Shown: positions 57,181 to 64,000 of the stretch, piece by piece
Numbering within the stretch: position 1 is the stretch's first letter
Layout of the letters: each line of letters opens with the position of its first letter
Assembly (NCBI GenBank): GCA_013339765.2
Contig: CM023449.1
Location: 34,423,702-34,487,701 of the forward strand
Source: Haemaphysalis longicornis
Lineage: Eukaryota; Arthropoda; Arachnida; Ixodida; Ixodidae
Length of the DNA stretch: 64,000 bases
Direction: 5' to 3'
Program-made: the position numbers and the translations under genes
Notes under the pieces: generated by a model
What the model saw: the letters and a program-made list of their open reading frames with translations, nothing else
The model's database searches: none
Told to the model about the DNA's origin: nothing

Positions 57181-57764
57181 TAAACAAAGAAACAGCACAC
57201 AGAAAAAAGCAGTTGAACGAGCCTCCGGCTCATGACATGAAATGGATAGATACAACAAATTGTTAGCTTACATTTGATATTTTTGCAAGTAACAAGGGTT
57301 TGCACATTATGAAAAAGTGAAAGAAAGATGTGACGCACGTACGAGAACAAATCTCCAATGATCCAGGAAAAAAAAGAAGGCACTTCGTAGCTAGTCATCA
57401 ATGGCAGTATAAATTCGCACACAGCATTCTTCAAACAAACTGACAAACGAAAGAATACAAAGAATACATGTGTACAAATCGTACACGCATGGGAACCATA
57501 GCAGTGAACAAAAGTAGCTTACAAAGTGACATTTCGGGCAAAAGAGCAATGAAGCATACGGAGAAAATAAGTTATTCACAACACTAGACCGAATAGTGCT
57601 TGGAAAGTGTAATGATGGGATACAGCAAGATTTCGTGCAGGAGAAGCATTAAAGCATACGGAAAAGTAACCTGCTGACAACGATGAACCATCCAAAGGTT
57701 GAGAAGTGGTAACGTGAGACACATACCGCTACAAGGTCTAGGTTTGAAGGCACGACAGCCTTCC

Positions 57765-58410
57765 CTAAGACTCATTGATACCTCTTGTGATAGTGTTGTA
57801 TTTGTGGATCAGATAAGATTCGCAGGCTTCCCTGTGGAAATGGGTTTTAAATCCTGATTGGAGCACTGTTTCTTTAAATTGATCGAACGGGTGTTTCAAA
57901 CAGTTGATGTGTTTTGAAAGGGGAGATAAGGTTGTGTTTTTGCATCTGATCTGTGATTATTGATGCGAGTTCTAAAAGAATTTTCAGTCTGTCCAATATA
58001 TCGCGCACTACAGTCACCACATTCTAGGAGGTACACTATATTTGCAGTGTCACAATTAAAATGCCCTGATCTGCAAGGAAAAGTCAGATTCCCTGCTCTG
58101 AGCGCTTGTTGTTGGTGTCATCATTAGACACAATTTGCACTGGAGTTTTCCACATGGTGTGGAACCTGTGCAACTAGTTTCTCTTGATCGAGATGATGTT
58201 ACAATGTCTCTGATGTTTCTTGCCCGGCGATACAACACGCGTGGTGGGTCTGGAAATACGTGCTTCATTCTTTCACTCTGGAGCAGATGTTGTGGTGTCT
58301 TCTAAAAATTTCATTGACGTTGGGCCAGATGCCGAATATGTCAGAATCAGACTGGTTTGTGACCCTCGAAGTGGAGGTTTTATTTACAGAGCCCGAGGAG
58401 TTTCCTCGGG
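57765..58410 (-). mobile_element. Penelope-like retroelement fragment with GIY-YIG endonuclease
   Basis: Minus strand: linker FPDPPRVLYRRARNIRDIVT, CGKLQCKLC, then NIVYLLECGDCSARYIGQT (the GIY-YIG-like core), FRTRINNHRSD and a conserved HREACESYLIH (catalytic Glu region). Stop at 57765. Two frame breaks (about 58055 and 57915). The RT domain is missing, cut off where Gypsy sequence begins. 57200-57760 is probably its 3' UTR. Confidence 0.78.
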
Positions 58411-60591
58411 CTCTGTTCTTACTTCACGGCGCTTCGTCCGCAACTTTGCGACCATCGTTGCACCATTGACGCAGCTTCTGTCCGGTACCTCTAAAGACCT
58501 CACTTCGTGGTCCCCTGCTTGTGAAAACGCATTCGCGACAGTTGCGGAAGCTTCTTACGTCGCCACCTATCCTGCAGCATTTCGAACCGAAGGCCCCCGC
58601 TGAGGTTCATACTGATGCCAGCGGCGTTGGTCTTGGGGCTGTGCTTGCTCAGCGAAAATCGGGCTTTGACGAGTACGTTGCGCCTACGCTAGCCGTACCC
58701 TTAGAAAAGCTGAGGCAAACTACTCCGTCACGGAAAAAGAGTGTTTGGCCATAGTTTGGGCACTAGATAAGTTCCGACCTTACTTGTAACGGCCGCCCTT
58801 TCGACGTCGTCACAGACCATCATGCGCTATGCTGGTTGTCCACACTAAAAGATCCGTCTGGACGGCTAGCTCGCTGGGCTTTCCGGCTACAAGAGTACGA
58901 CATACGTGTCATATATCGGTCTGGCCGCAAACATTCCGACGCTGATGCCTTATCCCGTTCTCCATGTCACCAGAGAATGCCTGCATCCTGCCTGACGACG
59001 CTGTTGTGTCCCCTCTCTCTTTCACTGACATGCCCTCTGAACAACGCAAGGACCCATGGATTGCTTCGCTCATCTCCTTGCTCTCGGACGTCTCCCGTAC
59101 TGAACAACCTCGGGCCCTGCGCAGACAAGCTATGCATTTCGCGCTTCGTGACGGGGTGCTCTACCGCCGGAATTACCTCAACGAAGGCGGAAGTGGCTGC
59201 TCGTAATTCCTCGGCACCTCCGCACCGACATTTGCGCATCGCTTCATGCCGACCCAACGTGTGCCCACGCTGGCTTGTTAAAAACATACCACCGTGTCCG
59301 TCTCCGCTATTACTGGCGTGGCATGTACACCTTTGTGCGCAAGTACGTTAGGTCATGCACTACCTGCCAGCGTCGCAAGTCTTCGCCTTCCAGCTCGGTG
59401 GGTCCACTGCAGCCGCTTCCTTGCCCGGAGAAACCATAGACCGTGTTGGTATAGACCTGTATGGACCTTTGCCCAACACAGTCTCCGGCAACCGATGGGT
59501 TATCGTCGCCGTCGATCACCTGACGCGCTATGCCGAAACTGCGGCTCTGCCTGCCGCCACAGCACGAGACGTCGCCTCTTTCATCATACCGCGCTTCATT
59601 CTGTGGCATGGGGCGCCTCGTGAGCTCCTCAGCGACAGGGGACGTGTGTTTCTGTCAGACGTCATTCGTGCCCTCCTCACTGAGTGCCGTGTTGTCCATC
59701 GAACAAGTACAGCGTACCATCCGCAGACAAACGGCCCACTGAGCGCTTCAACCGCACCCTCGGCGACATGCTGTCGATGTACATCTCTAGCGGATCACGA
59801 CGACTTGGACCTTGTGCTGCCCTACGTGACTTATGCGTACAATACAGCCATTCAGGCCACAACAGGTTTCTCGCCCTTTTTCCTCTTGTATGGTCGCGAG
59901 CCGTCATGTACCCTTGATACGGTTCTCCCCTACCGACCGGATCGCTCCGAGTGCTCCCCAGCTTCTGAATCTGCCAAGTACGCGGAAGAATGCCGCCAGC
60001 TTGCAAGGTCCTTTACGACTGAAGATCAGTTGCATCAAAAATCTCGGCACGACGACAGAGCTATCCACCCGTCGTATTCTCCAGGATCTCTGGTGTGGCT
60101 GTGGATTCCCTCCACCACACCAGGATTGTGTAGCAAGCTTCTTTCTCGGTTTCACGGACCCTACCGTGTCCTCGAACGGACGTCACCGGTGAACTACGTC
60201 ATAGAGCCCATGACACCTTCCTCAGACCTCCGTCGCCGCGGGAAGGAGACTGTTCATGTCCAGCGTTTGAAGCCGTATTATGATCCTCTAGTGTCGTGTG
60301 CCCCGTGACACGCCAGGATGGCGCTTTATTCCCCGGGGGGTAGTTGTAATGAGGTAACGCGGGCTGCAATAATTAGGAACTGCCGACAATCCCTTGTAAT
60401 GGCTATGCGCCATCGGACATCGCCATGTTGCTAGCAGACAACCCGCCGCTCGTGTGAACGAAGAAGAAGCTCGGTCTGCGCGGCTTTGGGTGTGACTGTT
60501 CGTCGCCTCTCTCTCGCTCTGTGTGGTTCTGGACCTCTGCGACCGTCTGCATTTACCAGACAATAAACCCCCTTTCAATATATACAATACA
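58411..60591 (+). mobile_element. Ty3/Gypsy LTR retrotransposon, 5'-truncated (RT end, RNase H, integrase, LTR)
   Basis: In order: RT thumb (RRFVRNFATIVAPLTQLL), RNase H (EVHTDASGVGLGAVLAQ and VTDHHALCWL), a RYSG-like segment (VIYRSGRKHSDADALSR), integrase zinc finger (H..H, CTTCQRRK), integrase core (GIDLYGPLP, LLSDRGRVF, TAYHPQTNG, ERFNRTL) and a C-terminal end HVQRLKPYYDP with stop at 60306. Frame shifts separate several parts. No gag, protease or 5' LTR in place. Confidence 0.85.
60345..60591 (+). repeat. 3' LTR of the Gypsy element
   Basis: Follows a purine-rich tract (CCCCGGGGGGTAG). Begins TGTAATGAGG and ends near AATACA, giving TG...CA limits, about 247 bp, with an internal AATAAA at 60562. 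The end is approximate because no second LTR is present for comparison. Confidence 0.6.
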
Positions 60592-60889
60592 GTGGGGTTT
60601 ATGGCAGGACGTTGCAGCAAGGCCTTACTGCTACGAAGGCCAAAAGTGTCCGAGCAAGCTCTCGGTGTTATGGGCACCGGTTTCGCGCACAGACTCTCGA
60701 TGGAGCCGCCTTCCCAGATTTAGGCTGATGTCCACTTGTGGTGGATTGTCCGACAACCACGCACAAACCTCGGCTGTCTCGAGATGCGTACGGCACATAC
60801 CCATTTGAGGAAGTGCCATTGCTGCCTGTGATATCTTAATTACAATTACATCCCGGAAAAAAAGAGGTGCCATCGTGGTAACTCAATGC

Positions 60890-61955
60890 GATGGACCGAC
60901 GAGGGGTTCGTCGAAGGGCTTCATACGCTTGACGTCCACTGTTTCGCCCCTTTTGCGACGAAGATCGGTCGTGGCACTGATCTGCTCAACCACGTAATTG
61001 TCAGTGACCGTTTTCTCAAGAACTCGGTAGGGTTCATTTTAGTTGATTTGAAGTTTCGGCAAAAGATCGGGTGTCTTGGACTGAATCCACAGCCACACGA
61101 GGTATCTGTTCGAATAGGTAGGCGGGGTGGCTGAAGCGTTGTGACCGTTATGTCGGCACCTTTGATCCGCAGCGGTGAAGGGTCGAGACAGGAGACGGCA
61201 CTCTTCGGCATGTTAGTTATCTCGAAAAAGGTCCTGCACTTGGAGACGTCGGGTAGGTATGGCAGGATGGTGTGTAGGGTGCCAAAAAACTCGGGCCCAT
61301 AAAGTAGAAAGAGGGGCAAAAAGCATGTCGTAGTCTTCGTCTCCGTATTATAAGAATACGTGACAACAGCAGAACTAAGTCCCAGATTGAATTATTCGAC
61401 GAGACATACATCAAAAGCATGTCGCTAAGCGGTCGGGTAGATGTTTCGATCAACACATTGCTTTACGGGTAATACGCTGTAATTTTTCTATGAACGACTT
61501 GGAACTGGCTCAGCAGGGCTTGTATAAGGTCCCAAAAAAACACCCATCTTCTACCGCTGAAGACCTCTCTGGGTGCGCCGTAGAGTAAATTAACCTCTGT
61601 AGAAGAAAATGTGACACATCTTGGGCTGTAATGGTGGGGAGTACGGTTCTTTCCGCACACCTGGTATGGTGATCCACTGCAACGGTGATCCAACGGTTGT
61701 CTGCAGTTGTGGTGGGCAACACAATCGAATGGGCACGCGGGGCATGGCACCGGCTGCAGACGTCCAGTAGGATGTTTGGGCGGAGCTTGTGGCACTGGCA
61801 TGCGGCACACGAACGTATACACTTCGTAACAAACGTGCACATCCCGTGATAATAGTAACGTATGCGCAGCAGCGGTGATAAGTTTCAAGCACGCCAGCGA
61901 GGACTAATTGCGCCTCAGCGTGGTAGGAGGAACTTATAGCAGAGGGCACATGACG
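60890..61955 (-). mobile_element. second Ty3/Gypsy fragment, reverse and degraded
   Basis: Minus-strand frames show integrase pieces: zinc finger (FVTKCIRSCAACQCHKLRPN), core pieces (DHHTRCAERTVLPTITAQDV, VHRKITAYYP), then RPLSDMLLMYVSSNN and FLLYGPEFFGTLHTILPYLP. Heavily mutated and older than the forward Gypsy copy. Confidence 0.75.
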
Positions 61956-64000
61956 AAGATCATCATCATCATACCAGCCTATCTACGCCCACTGAGGGCA
62001 AACGCCTCTCACATTATTCTCCAGTTACCTCGTCCTCTGCCAACTGTGACGAATTTATCCTGCCAACTTCTTCATCTAATCTCCCCATCTGACTTTATGC
62101 CGCCCCCTGCAACGCTTGCCTTCTCTAGGGATCACTCTGTTACCCTTAATGACCAGCGGTTATCTTGCCTTCGCAATATATGCCCTGCCCACGTCCATTT
62201 CTTCTTCTTAATATCTACTAATATGTCCTTAACACTGTTTGTTCCCTGACGCACTCCGCTCTCTTCTTGTCCCTTCATCTTCACCTATCATTTTCCGATC
62301 CTTTGCCCGCTGAGTCGTTCTCATTTAAGTTGAACCTTCTTAGTTAGCCTGCAAGCTTCTGCCCCGCCGTGAGTACGTATAGTACCGGTAATATGCATCT
62401 GTCATACACTTTCTTCTTGCGCGACAATGGCGGGCTGCTATTCATTATCTGGGAATGTCTGCCATATGCACCCCACCCCATTCTGATCCTTCTAATTATC
62501 TCTGTCTCATGGTTGGGATCTGGAGTAACAATTTGGGCTAAGTAGATATATTCGCTTAACACTTCCACACTGCCTCGCCACCTATCTCAAACCTCTGTGG
62601 TGTCCCGAGGTTATTGATCATTACTTAATTTCTGCATATTCTTTTCGGGCCCACGATTCTACTCTGTTCGTTCAGTGTGGAAAGCATGCTTTGCAATTCG
62701 TCCGCCGAGTTACTTAGCAAGCCAACGTCATCAGCACATCCGAGGTTACTGAGGTATTCTCACAGGGGTTCGAACCTTTCTGTTATGGATTAGGATGATG
62801 TTAGCGTTCTTCCAAGATTCCGGTACCATTGCGGTCATTAGGCATTGCGCTTATACAGGTTTGCCAGTTTTTCAAGTACAATTTCTCCGCCATCCTTTAA
62901 GAGGTGTGCTGTTATCTGATCCTCATCAGGTACTTTGCCCCCTTTCATTTCTTTCAAACCCTTCCTTACTTCTTCGGTCGTTACTGGTGGGATGTCTATC
63001 TCCTCTAAACTACTCTCTCCTTCGGCAATATCCTGGATGTCCCGGCTACTGTACAGATCCCTATAGAACTCCTCGGCCACTGTGACTATTTTATGCCTAT
63101 TTGTGATGCCATTGCCTTGCTTATCTTTAGGGGCATACATCTCATTTTCCCCACGCCAAGACACCATTTCACTGCTTTCAGGCTACCTCCGTTCTTTACA
63201 GCGTATTACATCCTCTCCATATTATACTTCCATATGTCTGCTGTCTTACTCTTATTGATTAACTTCGAGAGCTCCGCTAGTTCTATTCTGTCAGCTGCGG
63301 GTATAGATTGTCATTGGTTTGCCTTTTTCCTAATTATATCTTTCGTCTCCTGTGAAACTTTACCAGTATCCTGTCTAGCCATAGTGCCCCCGACTTCTAC
63401 TGCACACTCCGTGATAATGCGTGTAAGGCTGTCGCTCGCTTACATTGTCGTAAGCTCGACTTCCTCTTTAAGCGCTGAATATCGGTTCTGCAGCGCGATC
63501 CGGAATTCTTCTACTTTACTACCTTACTGTTAGCTTATTTATCGGCTTCTTTCGTACTACCTTGTTGAGGTCCCTCCTCAAATCTAGCCTAATTTGAGAT
63601 CTTACCATACGGTGATCATTGCACCTTACCCTTCCGAGCACTTCCACATCATCCACGATGCCAGGGTTATCGCATAATATGACGTCTTTCATTTTTATGC
63701 TGCCCATTCGGGCTCCTCCAGTCCACTTCCGACTCTCCCGTTTACAGAAGAAGGCATTCATTATGCGTAGGTTATTTCGTTCTGCAAACTCAACTAGTAT
63801 AGGTACCCCCCCTAATCTTTCTACAGCCCAGACTATAGTTCCTAACTGCCTTGTCTCCAGCCTGATTCTTGCCTACTTAACCATTGAAGTCCCCTATAAC
63901 TACGGTATACTGTGTTTTTACTTTAGCCATTGCCGATTCCACATCTTCATAGAAGCGTTCCACTACTGGTCGTCGTGGCTGGATGTGGGCGCGTAGCCCT
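61956..64000 (-). mobile_element. RTE-clade LINE with deleted RT core, runs off the window
   Basis: Minus strand from the window edge: endonuclease C-terminus (RESRKWTGGARMGSIKMKDV, NPGIVDDVEVLGRVRCNDHR), linker (EEFYRDLYSSRDIQD, VRKGLKEMKGGKVPDEDQIT), start of RT (ESWKNANIILIH), then directly CADDVGLLSNSADELQ, then the C-terminal EVLSEYIYLAQIVTPDPNHE and MGWGAYGRHSQIMNS. The 3' end has CTATCTACGCCCACTG and an ATG/CAT trinucleotide tail at 61961-61972. The RT middle is missing. Confidence 0.85.

Noticed and set aside
50234..64000. Further exons of M13 gene 2
   Set aside because: No segment with M13 motifs and matching splice phase was found after 50233; the rest must lie beyond the window.

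Overview
The window is eukaryotic and repeat-dense, with GT-AG introns up to about 11 kb. It most likely comes from an ixodid (hard) tick, probably a metastriate. That is inferred from the repeats: tRNA-headed SINEs flanked by GATT-rich sequence, RTE retrotransposons ending in ATG trinucleotides, I/CR1-type LINE debris and many inverted-repeat MITEs. No bacterial features, CRISPR arrays or rRNA genes were seen.

Two head-to-tail M13 (neprilysin-family) zinc metallopeptidase genes on the + strand form the host-gene backbone. Gene 1 occupies 37-33881. Its 5' exons lie outside the window, but 13 exons with matching phases run to the C-terminal Trp and stop. It carries the HExxH zinc motif (GHELTHGFDDQG) and the GENIADNGG third-ligand motif. 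Its substrate-binding NA(F/Y)Y motif has become D-A-R-Y, and one exon (32225-32330) has a frame break. Gene 2 starts at 37745 with a signal peptide, followed by exons at 47449-47490 and 50072-50233. The rest of gene 2 lies beyond the window.

Almost everything else is transposon-derived. Region by region: 0.5-5.5 kb holds a TTAA-flanked MITE and a CR1-like LINE tail. 10.9-11.4 kb is a satellite of about 155 bp units. 11.5-21.3 kb holds a MITE family with terminal mini-palindromes, a SINE and a direct duplication of about 3 kb, which lies just upstream of the HELTH exon. 21.9-26.8 kb is LINE sequence in reverse orientation with nested insertions. 28.2-31.2 kb has a CTGT microsatellite, a LINE tail and an artefact-like homopolymer block. 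34-46 kb holds LINE tails, a foldback element, SINEs and small palindromic MITEs. 48.9-50.0 kb is a hairpin element split by a pogo-like TA-flanked MITE.

The most interesting system is at 50.5-56.6 kb. A THAP plus DDE transposase (+) converges on a SWIM zinc-finger plus YqaJ-type nuclease gene (-). This is the two-gene layout of ISL2EU-type (PIF/Harbinger-related, PHIS) DNA transposons. Both genes carry single-base frame breaks. A 100-N assembly gap cuts the 5' side of the nuclease gene. Beyond it are a Penelope-like fragment with a GIY-YIG domain, a Gypsy retrotransposon 3' half with its LTR, a second degraded Gypsy in reverse, and an RTE retrotransposon with a deleted RT core.

The many one- or two-base frame breaks in short homopolymers, together with the homopolymer block, mean that consensus error must be separated from true decay before any of these genes is called dead.
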